A stretch of DNA of 54,392 nucleotides from Oopsacas minuta (Eukaryota > Porifera > Hexactinellida > Lyssacinosida > Leucopsacidae). Each line of letters opens with the position of its first letter. The first letter of the stretch is position 1. This document shows, piece by piece, positions 21,101-34,000 of the stretch. Below the pieces are notes generated by a model that saw only the letters and a program-made list of their open reading frames with translations, searched no databases and was not told the DNA's origin. The stretch covers positions 1 through 54,392 of the forward strand of contig JAKMXF010000043.1 in NCBI GenBank assembly GCA_024704765.1, written 5' to 3'. A program made the position numbers and the translations under genes.

Positions 21101-24100
21101 TCACAGACTGTAACATGATTATCTTACCTGGCTGCATCGCATACTCTCGTAGACTTTGCAAATGAGTTTCCCGGTTAGACATGTCCTTTTAATTGCCCCA
21201 TCCTACGCTATTTATAAGGTAATACTTTCAATTCACTTTGCCACACCTGTAATAATATTATATTATATTCTATCTCTAAGTGAGTAAGTACATACTTATC
21301 CTACATACATAATTAGCCGTAGTTGTAACGTATTATGAGCAGAGGAGTTTGTGAGATGATTGTTATAGTATAGTGTATCTTTTATTATCCATCTGTTAGT
21401 GTAGCAGATAAACCTATTGATGTAACTTGCAATCAATATTGTTAATTATATGGTTTATCAGGTACTGTGCCATCATGTAAGATCATAGATATTTCTAGTA
21501 TTCCTCTAGGTCTCTTAATTTTAACTAATCATGTGTATCTTTCGCGTTTTTGTATGAATATTGAATAGATATAGGCAATATCTATTATGTAGAGCAGAGG
21601 TTTAAAACATTTTGTCCCGAATGTGGACGAGAATCAGTGAAGTAGCTATGAAGCACGTGCTCTCCTCTTCTCCCTCGTCATGGATATTTATTACTAAATA
21701 CTTTAAAAAAATTATCCAATTTATATAATGCTATTAAGTCAGCTATATCATAATCTATTACAGTATAACAGTCCTTAGCTTCAAAACCTACTCTGCCTAA
21801 ACTGAACTTGTATTGTTGCGCTAATTGTGTTTTCCTCAATTTATTACGTTTGTTCACACTTCCTCACGCATTATTTCAATAATATCTTCGAGACTGGATT
21901 TCTGTCAGTTTAGTTGGGACATCTTTTGTAGAATTATTCATTAAAGCAATCAGTACAAGGGATTTAAGAGCTTCAGTTCGATTGACACCTAGTCACTGAT
22001 ATTTTAAATATCTCAACACAATGCAATATATTTATTGTGTTACCTGCCTAGACAATTGTATAAGTATAGTACCGTTCTGATTAAAATTTAAAACCAATTG
22101 TTGATACATCCAAGAATACTATAGTCTATTCCTGTTTAGAAATGAATTTATTGGTGAGGGAATAAAACCAGGACCAATGGTTCGATTTAAAGTTGTGAGC
22201 ACCTGGCTTAACACAAGGGATAATATGTACCAGAGATGGAACCGATCAGCTTTTTCATGACTCGACCCGACCCGACCGGCCGGTCGACCGGTCGACTGGT
22301 AACTTTGACTATACACTGCCTGACCAAAAGTATTGGAACACCCTGCCACTTGTGACACAAGTAGCACACGGCGAGAATATGTTGAATATTTTGTGGATAT
22401 AGCAGAAAGTAGAAAATCTCTTTTGCTCAAGGTTGATGAATGAATATTTATTCAAAAATGTATCAAATTTTTTAGTTATGGTCTAGTTTAATCGAACTGC
22501 TAAGTTGAAGTTTTTGGTCAATATGATTACAGTATCAAATTCAGATTTACCATATTCAGAAATTATGACCGGCCAGTCGAGATCTTCGACCGGTTGCATC
22601 TCTGATATGTACAATATAGATATGTAACTTGCTCCCATAATAATCAGTCATAAAAGCTAGCACAATAGCCTTATACTTTTCCTCGAATAGTCTTGTCACT
22701 AATTAAAAAGAGTAACTATTGACCATATATGGTGTCATTAAATTTTGGTTATAATATAGTTTAGTTATACTTCCATAATCTTCTTGTTATAATCTGAAAG
22801 TTGGGAATATGGCTTAGCATATGCGTTCATAGAAGTGTGATGGCATTCTGAGACAATGCATATAGTCTGTCTTTCTAGGCTATATCATGTTATAAATCAA
22901 ATATTTCCTAATAATCTCAATGACATTCTTGCTATAGCAATTAAATGGCTTTTGGCATGTAACACCAACTTCTCATTCCTAAAAATTAATGGAATTACTC
23001 GGCTGAGGTTTTTATTTAAGTTACATTGTTTGACTTCTATCTCTTGTTAACTACCGATATTAGTATACTATTAAATATTATTTTTACTTCCAGCTTAATT
23101 TACTGTGATAGAATCGTTAATGATCAAAACTCTAGCAATTCTCTCAGATATTTCCTGTCTCTGTGGAACTTTCTTGCACGTTAATTGATATCTTAATTGC
23201 CTGTTTGGATAATCTGGCTTGCTTGAAATTTGTTAATTATACAAAATATTTGTTTGTGATGAAAAGCCAATTTCATCTACCAAATATTTATGGCTGATTT
23301 GTTGTAGGTGAATGTATTTTGAATTTTCTCCAGGCATTATGATTACAGTCAACTCCTGTTATATCAGAGCCCAAGAGAAGGCGATAATTACTTCGATATT
23401 AGCGATGTACAGGTTGATTATATTCATATGGATTTCGGCCCAAATTGGTTTAATGATTGCTGAATATGCTTACAAACTCCCTATTCACATAGGCGTAGTT
23501 AGGACTGGCAAAGGGGATGGATACAAAGGTTGATTTTTGCAATACAATTATTATCAAATCAAACTTATTTAAGTTTATTTTTCTTTGCATAATTATGAAA
23601 AAAGTAATATCAAAATTCAAATTCTTAACTTAAATTGCAAGGCAAATTGTTAATTGTTAATTGTTAATTGTTCATTGTTAATTGTTCATTCCAGTTGCAA
23701 CGAAACTGTATTCACATAATTTACAACATGTTGATTAAAATCATTGATTATTTCACTTGAAAAAATCAAAAATCTTATTTTCATCTCTGCAGGCAACCCC
23801 ACTGGTACATACATCCTACACCCCCACAGTAACCCCAAAGAGGAAATCCTAGTTACACTTCTACCTATAAACCTTGAAGATCGAATTATTGAAATATGAC
23901 AATTCGTTAAGTAGGGAGACCCATATGTATGTAATTAATTAATCGTTTTGTATCACATGACCTCATGGAGATTGGTTATAATATTCATAAGCACCCACCC
24001 ATGCACCCATGAGAATTAGAATTTATCAACCAAAACTAGTTTAGTTAGCTGAATTTTAGGTGGACAGATTAGGTTGACAACATTACGTTACATAGCATAT

Positions 24101-25028
24101 TCATTAAGTCTAGTCAACTAGCCTAGACCTTGCATAGTATTTTGCATTACAATTTCTGAAATTTAATCCCATCCCGCAACATAAACTGTGTTGTTATCCA
24201 ACATATGTATAATCAGTTTATCTTAGTTTTGTCTAATATACATCCTCCTTATATTAGATTTATTGAAATGTATTCATACTTTTAATGACTAATACTGTTT
24301 AGTAGTTTATAATAAAGAGGATATTTTGGTGAATTATAATGAAAGATAGTATTCTATTTAACTCCTGGATTATCTTAAAATGACATAGACAGTAATGTTA
24401 GCTACGTATTTGGTCTCATTCTCTTATGATAACCGAATAGGTTGTTGTGGTAAAATATTATATTGAGTATGCTTCCCTTAGTTAGTCTCATGTATGTCCT
24501 ATATAGATATCAGACCTAGAGGAACAGCTGCACGCCCTGAAGTTACAATTGAAGGAAAAGTCTGAAACAGCTAGTAAGCTAGAGGACCAAGTAGCTAAGG
24601 TAGCTAGCAGTGACATATCTCTATTGGTTAGTGGTGATCTTACCCATATTTGTAATTTGCATAATTTAGTCCTTGTCAGATATCAGTTCAATTTACATTA
24701 ATTTGCACTTCGGTAGTGTTTACGTAGTTTCTTATACATTCCATTATCTCATTAGAAACCTAGTGCGAATCCAAATACTTTGATTTCATCTCAGCCTATC
24801 AGTTCTCAACACAAATCTCCACCTCGTTTCATAGACTCTGTCCATCTCTCTCACCTGGACACTCCAGAACTACCATCCTCTGCAGACTCCACTCCTTCTA
24901 CATACAGTGACTTCTCAGCTCAAGATCTACTCACATCTCTTAATGCACACATTCTATCTGATAAGTCTCCCATAGAAGCAGAGGGAGCTGCTTCTACTGA
25001 TGTTGAAGACTCAGATGATATAGTGTAG
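18118..25028 (+). CDS. N-terminal RASSF-type protein (RASSF7-10-like): RA domain plus coiled coil
   Basis: Four exons in phase give 379 residues: 18118-18435, 20333-20761, 24507-24626, 24756-25028. Residues 1-82 form a Ras-association domain at the extreme N-terminus (MVEFYAWVDSHLRTICGLTQ, TTCWQVVEALCEATGKKGQ, VRFVLKPKE), the arrangement that defines the RASSF7/8/9/10 subgroup. Residues about 135-290 are a charged coiled coil (RRRQLRSLKEENVELRQKYI; LEEQLHALKLQLKEKSETA). The C-terminus is Ser/Pro-rich, then acidic (DVEDSDDIV). Family members act as adaptors in cell-junction, centrosome and growth-control signalling; partners cannot be told from sequence. Introns 1 (1.9 kb) and 2 (3.7 kb) are large for this window and loaded with transposons. 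An extra small exon in either cannot be excluded, but none is needed. An AATAAA lies near 25095. Confidence 0.88.
18629..19392. mobile_element. Long-inverted-repeat (fold-back) element in RASSF intron 1
   Basis: The left arm starts CTGTCACGAAATATTTGGTC and runs to about 18813; its imperfect reverse complement spans about 19227-19392, ending GACCAAATATTTCGTGACAG. The arms share GTCCGG, CCAAATAATTCAG, GCAAACCAAA and GGGGAGGAGG-type blocks. The left arm has a CAGCTAGCCAAATATTT unit tandemly duplicated and an inner palindrome AATATTTGGTCC/GGACCAAATATT. No transposase and no certain target duplication. Confidence 0.75.
19790..20255. repeat. Divergent dispersed repeats in RASSF intron 1
   Basis: 19790-19860 begins with the TTTGTTTGTTTGTCCG block of the dispersed family but diverges afterwards. 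20115-20165 (AAATCCGTTCTCACACTATT then GTTAATCATATGTAAATTA) resembles 50540-50585 near another copy. 20181-20255 ends with GGTTATAACGTGAGTTTACTG then TA, one end of a pogo-like MITE. Confidence 0.45.
22231..22604. mobile_element. Non-autonomous hAT-type element with perfect target duplication, in RASSF intron 2
   Basis: Ends CAGAGATGGAACCG and, as reverse complement, CAGAGATGCAACCGG, flanked on both sides by the octamer ATATGTAC (22223-22230 and 22605-22612). Subterminal regions are packed with GACCGG/CCGGTC motifs. Inside, at about 22312, lies CACTGCCTGACCAAAAGTAT then TGGAACACC, a classic Tc1-type terminus next to TA. A reverse GGTCAATATGATTACAGTA lies near 22510-22530, so a Tc1-like MITE is probably nested within it. 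One end of the same hAT family occurs at 11302-11359. Confidence 0.88.
23346..23415. mobile_element. One-ended pogo-like MITE fragment
   Basis: TA followed by CAGTCAACTCCTGTTATATC, AGAGCCCAAG and GATAATTACTTCGATATTA, matching the left half of the complete element at 30163-30305. The right end is missing. Confidence 0.6.
23645..23690. repeat. Short tandem repeat around TTGTTAA
   Basis: Six or so imperfect copies of TTGTTAA/TTGTTCA in RASSF intron 2. No role evident. Confidence 0.8.
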
Positions 25029-28000
25029 CTACCATCTCTTATTGTTGTGCGTAATATTTATGAACTGAATATTTGTATTCACTTTCAGATTCAAAAATAA
25101 AGTTGTTTGTTTAAAAGTTAATGCAATCCACTCTGCTTAATTAGTACATGAGTTATAATTAAGTGGAAAACCTATAACCAAAAGAGGTCTATATTATGAC
25201 TCCAATGATAGCATAAATCCTTTTCTGGAGGGTTGTCCCGATTAAGACTAGACTGCAATTGGTACAACAGGTACCCATGTATTATTGGATTATTCTAATC
25301 TCAAATTTAGTGAACATAAGCTTGAGTACATATTCTAGCTAATGTTACCAATAAGTTGAGACTTGAAGTAATCAAATAAGTTTCTGAATTCCATCCTTCA
25401 AACAGCACATACACAACTAATAATAGAAATTTTAAAGGAAATCATTGTGAAGAATGTAAGTAATTTACATTATTGAATATTGATACAGTTTTTTGTTGAT
25501 ATTTATTTGTGAATTATAATACAGTTTATTATTTAGCCTCAAAAGTTATTATTTTAGTTAGCATTCTCTCTAATTTGTATAGAAAATATTTGCAACAATA
25601 TATATATATCTACAAAACACTAATTGTGGGGAGTTGCTATGGTATGGTAGTGCTCTAATTTGTTACTTACAAGTCTTGTTTCTAACTCCACTAATAGCTT
25701 AATCACAAACATGTGGCATGTTCGGTCCAGTTTGTATCAGTTATGAGTACTAGCATTTTTAATTTTTATTCAAGTCTACCATTAACGCTTCCAAAAACAC
25801 AAATAAACTTTCTTCGGTAAATTTGTTTACACTATATTTCCAAACAAACGGTAGTAGTATTTGTGAAGTACCGAGATAACATGTATTATTCATTATTAAC
25901 CAAAATTTTAGTGATGGTTTGCAGATTCTAAAATTGCACATAAATTGAATTATAAACGTGTAATACTATACATTTTCTAGGGAGGGAGCCCGACACCGCC
26001 ATACTGTTCACTCCCTGAAGTAATACTCTTCATTGCATCTCTGTTAACACAGGTTGCATTTTAGCTTCATACAGAACTCATTCTTCTCTTCTTTCAAAAT
26101 TTAACAACTGAGAGATCTCTACTATTGCTTTCCACATAATTATGCTGTGTGCATAATAGTAGAATTATCATCCTTAGTGACCAACAGATGTACAAGTTAA
26201 TCAATCTCGCGGAATATAACACTTATCTAATTAACTGAACTCCACCAGAACCTTAAAAGTATAAAAAGGACTCAGCTCTGTAGTTACTTGCAATCATTGA
26301 TTTTGCTGAATCTCTGTTTTTAGAATTCCTGAATACCAATATTAGGTGAGTCTCAGATTTTGTTTCGCTATTATCATTATCTTGATTTACACATTAGTAA
26401 GTAATTATTGGGCTGTATTATAATGAGTTCATGATCCTACCCTGCCAGCAAATCACTATATTCATTATATACATTTAGTAGTAACTGTATATTTATTATT
26501 GTAACTATCTTTTTTTGAGTAATACGATGTCTCATTATTTAATGTTAATACCCGCCCCCAGATGACTTGTTGTTTTAAAATTGCAATCTTGCCCCAAGCA
26601 AAGAAAGATTGTGAATTCTGTACTTTCACTGAAACTGTTTTGGAATTTAATTAATTTAGAGTTGGACTAATAAATATATATAACATATCTCCATGAATTT
26701 ACACACCTGGTATATATTGCATTCACACGAAATGCACTATTAATTCGTGGAAAGATTACATAATTTTCTCGAAAAAAATCGAAATTTAATATTTTTGATT
26801 TTTTTTCGGTATTTCCCTAAATTTTGAATTTGATTTTTATCACCAATTTTTACTGTCTGATTAATTTTCTAATAAATAGTATCAATATTGGATATTTGAC
26901 CCGTATAAACCTTACAATACGCGACTCTAAACAGCTGTATCTTCACATATCACTTGTTTGTAACCGTGATAGTTTCTTCACTCTACCGATTCCGTATTGT
27001 TATTTTGTCATTTACATATTCTTTCTATTCACAAACTCATGTTATCGGATGAACCATATGGCATACCTTCTTAAATGCATATGTTGATATTGAAGAATCT
27101 CTTCATAGGATTCTAATCCATTTTGAACATATGAGTATAGCATTTGTACATAGCATTTACATTAGCTAACCAACACAAATAGATGAAATCTGGAAATGTG
27201 TTTAATACAATTTGACTGAATATTGTTGCATAATGTATGCGCCCTATATACCATAAATCACATCACGTAGTCAAATGTTGGATATAGTAGGTTGACAGAA
27301 CTCTAATTTTGTCCATTAAAATTTGATATTGTCCAAAATCTGTATACTCTGTTAGAAGCGTGGTTACTATTCAGCGAATTGATTTGCTTACTTATATCAG
27401 TTTTCTAATTATATATAAATTCAACTCACCCCACATCTTATCATAAATAAATTCTATTAATTCTTATGACGAGCAGTTCTATCATTATACGTATTTATAT
27501 AACCAGTTCCTATGAAATTTATTTCAAGTGATAATTGCTTAAAACATCATTCACATTTCAATGACTACTGAAAACTACAGTAAATAATCATTAACAATTT
27601 AACATATACGAGCCTATGGCTTGTCGCGTCGCGATGAACTCGGCGCATTGCGCCTCGAGGTATTCAACAGACAAACAACAATTGATATTTAATAATATTG
27701 ATTATTATGCTTGTTAAAATTTCTTTCCATTGATATACACATCACACAGTCTAACGGGTATAAAGTATAATGTTATTATTAGCAATTAACAAATAATTGG
27801 AATAATATTCACGTATAATGCTTAAATTCTACTAATTATAATCAAATTTGTAAATCCTTGATTATATATTCATCCAATACCAGACACCTGAGATTATGTG
27901 TTAGATATATACTCAGTGTAGGCTAACTTAAGGTGAAATTGTGAAATATCATTGTGTCCTAGCCAGTATATATAATGCTGCAATATTGCCATATACCAGC

Positions 28001-28089
28001 AAACAGCTTCAGACAATTTATGAATCGTATTTATATATTTTTCTTTGATAGATACTACTGTAAATATATTATTTTTAATTGACTACACT
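25029..28089. other. Intergenic 3 kb; no coding sequence, probable promoter inside
   Basis: No exon-quality frame was found. The only gene-related signals are the putative promoter/leader exon at 26260-26345 and, at 27664-27700, a partial minus-strand copy of the TTTGTCCGTTGTC family next to a GC-rich patch (27620-27660). Confidence 0.5.
26260..26345 (+). promoter_or_regulatory. Putative TATA promoter and non-coding leader exon of the astacin gene
   Basis: TATAAAAAGG at 26260-26269 is the best TATA box in the region. A transcript starting about 30 bp downstream would include 26290-26345 and meet a strong donor, ATTAG|GTGAG, at 26346. A good acceptor with a pyrimidine tract (TTTTTCTTTGATAG, ending 28051) lies 38 bp before the astacin ATG at 28090. 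This implies a spliced 5' UTR with a 1.7-kb intron. Inference from signal quality and spacing only. Confidence 0.4.
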
Positions 28090-31000
28090 ATGACTGGGCC
28101 ATATAAGACAATGTTTTTAACTAAAACCTCAAAGACGATATTCCAATCTGCCACACCTGTAACTAAGAGGATTAGATCAAATTCAATTCAATATTCTATC
28201 TATACACTACTAATTCTCCTGTTACCGACTCTGCTCTTTCACTGTACATCAGCTAGCCCTATCACACAAGAACCAGTTGCAGGTGAGTTATTCAATTACT
28301 CAATTCTAAATACTAAATATATACTTATAGTATGCTAATTTCCAGAAATACTAATTGAATAGAATTCAAGGGTTCCGCTTTACGAGATTAATATTATATT
28401 TACAGAACTAATTTAGCTTTAGTTATATTAGTAAATGCTAACTGTTTCACAATACTATACCAGAATTGCATTAGGGCTTGTTCTATAGATTTCTACGCAC
28501 ATAGGTCAGTGTATAAGATATCTATACATCTATTAATTATCAGTTACTCATCCGTGTTTGATATTATAGAGAATGTTATCTGATCATATTTGGACTGTAT
28601 TTATAGATGAACAGCTGTCTTTCCAATTCTAGTTATACATTGTGAGGCTCTTGTACCTTAGAAATTGATATTCTTCCCTCTTGATAAGGGAGGGTTTAAA
28701 TTTAACATATATAACCATTCTGTTAAAGTTTAGAATGAATTTTATCAGAAACCTCGCAATATATTTGTTAACATTTCGTATAGTCCTGTCCTGTTTCTGG
28801 GTATACATATTTTACCTAAAGGAAGCCTCCTAGTTGTTGAATTGGATAGTTTACAGTGGGATTCGTCTACATCCCACTCAGATTAATCTGACCACCGGAT
28901 AATCATGCCACCCGCTTATTTGGTCCATTTTCTCTTGGAGTGAAGTCCTCGATCGTCCTCATATTTACACACTAATTCAATCGCATCATTTTATTTTCCT
29001 TCAGATATTGTTTATACTTTCATATTGCATTGAATATTTCTAATGAGTATGTTAACTAATATAATTGTGTCAGCTATAAGATGATATAAGAGTATTTAGT
29101 TGCAGTTTGGTTGGTGGTTTGCGCCGCTAGATTTGTACCATCTCCGTTTAGTTTGTTACTTCATCATCTTTCTACCACGATCACGTAGTCAATTATTCCT
29201 CTGGATCTAACATTATGTCTGCTGTAAAATATCTTAGTTTGTTGTGGGACCATTCCGGACAATTCTTGTAATCATAACTTCAAAGATTATAATCCTTTGA
29301 CCTTTAATAAGCTCTGAGAATTATCTTCAAGAAAAACAATCCCACGCGACCTCTAAATGCTTTGCGTTGTGTTATCCTTCACATTATGATATAAATTGTT
29401 ATATGACTATAATTAAAATAGTTTATCTATCTGATAGTATAGTAGCATTGTAAATGTAATGGATCGATTAATTTTCATTTACTAGTTAGATCCAACAGAT
29501 ATTAGTTTCAGAACTATCTAGATACAATATTAATGTTAATTGAATCAGTTTCACTATTCTATCCGTTGATCCATTGAAGTCTATTGTTACAGTATTTACT
29601 ATTAATTAATATACATCATAGTTAAGTGAACTTGTAGTGATAATCTATTGAATTTCTTTTACCTTAACTTTACAAAATTTCTTTATTATTTACGTAGATA
29701 TTTCACAAGCTGTGCTACAAGATGACAGCGCTCAACTCAACAAAGCTGTTGACATACCTAGGATCAACAGCGAACTAGGTGAGAGATAGCCTTCGAATAT
29801 ACCAATATATTATGATGTAGATACGAATATTTTAACGATAACTGTATATCATTACATCGCTTTCGGATTATCTGCATTTTTTCGAAAACTTTCATTCAAG
29901 GCTTCTCGTTAATCCGCTTGTGTAGGTTATCCGTAAGTACCCGCATTCCTACGGATACAATTAATAGATTATTACATTCATACTCTTGAACGAATAACTA
30001 GTAGGAATGCGTCTTGCCCGACTGTCTATGCTTGTTAAATAAGGATTACTCATACATCTTATAAATTAACTGGCATCATTATCTGCTGCCTATTAACAAA
30101 CTATACCTACATAATTCTTTTTCAAAATGAAGTCCTCAAGTTGATTAAGTTGATACTTAATACAGTCAACTCCCCGTTATATCAAAGCTCAAGGATAATT
30201 ACTTCGAAATAACCAATGGATTTATATTACTTTGACGGTTTGAGACCATATTTGTACAATTTTATATTTCTATATATCCGTGTTCGCTATTACGGGAGTT
30301 GACTGTATACAAAATTAATATACCTGTTTTATCATAATGACTTAATCTATGAAATAGTTGAGTTTTGTGATACTCCCTCGAATCTAAATCTATACACTAC
30401 ATTAGTATATACAGTTAAAGGAGAAAAGTATTCGACCACTTACCGTATTTAATACTAAGTGTATCAAACTAAAATCGAATTACTCTGATGTATAAAAGAA
30501 TATCTTAATTTCTTGGGCGAATAAGAATATAATGAAATATTTGCAATTCTGAAATTGTCGAATACTTTTGTCCTTTAACTGCAGTGGAGTCTCCGAATAA
30601 CGGACACGTTGGGGACATGGTATCTGTTTGTTGTAGAGAATTGTCCGCTCCTCGGAGACTGCTTAAGTAGTAATTACATGCTTGGCAAATTCAATCCGTG
30701 CCTGAAGGTTTGTCCGTTGTATGGGGTTGTCCGCTTCTCGGAGTGTCCGTTTTGGGAGACTACTGTATGTATATATCTCTCTCTATATATATTTCTATAA
30801 TTCTTTGCTATTGTGCATACATAGTAGGATTGCTTCTCATCTCATTCAATATGCTGTAGATAGCATTTACCATTTGTAGGTGTATTCATTCTATATAGAA
30901 TCAGGTGGAATGTGTCTCATTGTTTCATGATAATCCATTCCTTGTATATACAGATTATATGTAAACTGATTAATTAATATAAGTACATAGTAGTTTGATA

Positions 31001-34000
31001 ATTATTCCTTATGTTTATCTTGTAGGATTGTTTCAAGGAGATATCAAACTTTCAAGTTTCCAACAGAGTCTCTATGAGATTATTACGTCCAGAAAGTTCC
31101 ATCCACAGACACCATTACCTGAGAGAATGATAGAGTATTGGCCTAATGGCATAATCTACTATGACACATCTTCTATCAAGGGTAGGGGTATAATTCTTAT
31201 GTAATACGAATTTAGAATTGGGAAATCGGCAGACAAAATTTAGTAATTATTAAATTAATATTTATACGAATTTACCATTGATTATGCTAAGTACTTGTTC
31301 CACATCTCCACCGCATTATTTAGTTTCTCTCTCGCTTAACAATTTTACATAAATAATATCGTTATAGAATATATATTAAGCATTTAATATCAATCTAATA
31401 AACAAATAAGCTGCAAGAAAATATAATAAACTCCAGTAACTATCAGCTATACTACTAATATGGAGATTACAGTGTTCTTTCCTCACTCATCATGTATTAT
31501 TTTATTTTTTCTTCTAGATGCTAGATTACTCAAATTGATAAATATGGCTACTAATAGCTTAATCTGGGAAACACAGATTCTAATCTTTATTGAAAGTAAT
31601 CCTACAACTGTAGACTATATCAAATTTACAGAGAATGACGGGTAAGTTAGAAAAAATATTTATTATTCAAATTTTCATATTTGCCAACTGTCTGGATTAA
31701 TACTAATAAACTCTAAGATCCACCATTATGTCCTGATACTCCTTTCTAGTTGGCAAGTGTATGTATAAAATATTTCCTCAATATAATTAAATTTCATTCT
31801 ACCTGTAGTTGCTGGTCCTACCTGGGGAAACAAGGTGGCCCTCAAGAGATCGCACTTGGTTCCCACTCCTGTAGATATCGTAACGTCATTATGCATCAAA
31901 TACTCCATGCTCTCGGCTTTGTTCACGAAGAATCACGACCTGACAGAGACAAAAATGTTGAAATAGACTTTGAGAATGTTGCAGATGGTGAGATTCATTT
32001 CTAAGTCATTGCTCTTTCATTTATGATTAATTATCCATTAAATTTGACGTAATATTTAAGTTATTTTATCTTTCCATCTTCGGTATGTATCCAGATGTTA
32101 TTCTTATTATTCTACAGGTAAAGAAACCTACTTTGACATTGTACCAGAAGAACTGGCACTAACTAATGGAACAAACTATCAATACGAGAGTATAATGCAT
32201 TCCCTCAAGAAAACTTCTTCAAAGGAAACTAGAGACGGATACAAACAAACAATCAGACCATTATTGAGCAAGAATGGATTTGACAACTTTGGTTCTATTA
32301 ATTCTCTTACGCTTATTGACATAACACGTATCAAAGCTATATATTATCCACATGCTGTTTCACAGGGTCTCTGGACTGAGTGGTCACACTGGTCCCCTTG
32401 TTCAGTAACCTGTAGCTCAGGTCTTAAATCCCGTACTAGAATATGCTTCAAGTCTGACAGCACCCATGTATGTCCTGGTAGTAATTTCGAGCTCTCTAGA
32501 TGTCACAAGTATGCCTGTATGGGTGAAGGTATGTTGCTTAACCCATAATTGTATATTTTAGCTGAGCTCATAAGGGTCAGGGTAATCTGGTAGCTGTAGT
32601 TATTCACTACTGTTCTATCGATAATTATTATATTAAATATTTATCTTCACATTTATTATAACTTGTTTTATAGTTCGTCCTGAATGGGGTGAATGGGGTG
32701 AGTGGAGTTTGTGCTCAGCATCTTGTGACGGAGGCAGACAGGTTCGAGTGAGACAGTGTGAAGGAGCAGACGTATGCACTAAGGGAAAAGGGAGACAGTA
32801 TCGTACTTGTGGTACATATAAATGTCCAGGTAATTATTTATACTTAAAATAGTGTAGTTATACATAGTTTATCGGTTCTATAAATGAATTGTATATTAGG
32901 TGCATGGAACGACTGGACACCATGGAGTGCCTGCAGTCAAACATGTCACTACGGGAAAGCAAGCAGAACAAGAGTGTGTAATGGTGAAAACTGCGAGGGG
33001 CCAGATACAAAGACTAAAATATGCAACTATAAAGTACTTTGTTCTCCAGGTGAGTATTTAACCTATTTTATGTCACAAAGACTAACCATTAAAGCCTGCA
33101 GGAATATATGTTCAGTCTCCTATAGAATTTAACGACAATTTAGACTTAACAATAATACGATATATCAGACTGTCTGTTAATTTACATTATCGATTAGTAA
33201 TACTAAATGCCATTAAATCCTGTAAATATCTCAAAAATGTTGCCATTGGCTTCATTAATCAGATTTTCCATTGATGTATCATACATTCTTTTGACATATG
33301 GTCCCATAGCAACGCGTTCTATTTTTAGAAATTTGTATTGCGCATTCTGGGAACATATGTTGCATTCAACAATTGAATTTGTAATATTAGGCTTCCCGTA
33401 ATGCTGATTTTGTTATACATGTATTTATCATACATTTACTAAAATATATTTCATTGAAGCAAGTATCGAGAGTCTTTAAGACCCCATTTAAGGTAGCAAT
33501 ATGTCTCAGATCAATAAGAATGATTTACGTGATTATCAGTCACTATCTCTGTAAAAAGTGAAGGAATCAGCCATAAAATTATGTAAGAGTGTTTGACTTG
33601 GGTTCTTATTCAAATTCCATTCCAAATAATTTTATTTCTATTAATGTCATAATTTTGAAAATTTCACTAATGAGGTAGTATATGAGACAAGGCCACTAAA
33701 TGTTAGAGTAAGACTTCTCAATTGTGATTACGTGTTATGTATTCTTACTTTATTAAGCTTGGGAAGAATGGAGCGACTGGACAAGTTGTACAAATGGGAA
33801 AGTAACAAGAACGAGAAGATGTACTCTACCTCCTTATAGATGCAGAGGTCCTCATACTGAAGAGTTAGAATGTACAACTGACAGTAAGTTAATAACTATA
33901 ACTAATAATTTCTAAATCATGTGTCCTCAACCCACTATACTTCATTAATTAGCCACTGAAAAATACAAATTATCCTATATACTATGTATTAAATACATAA

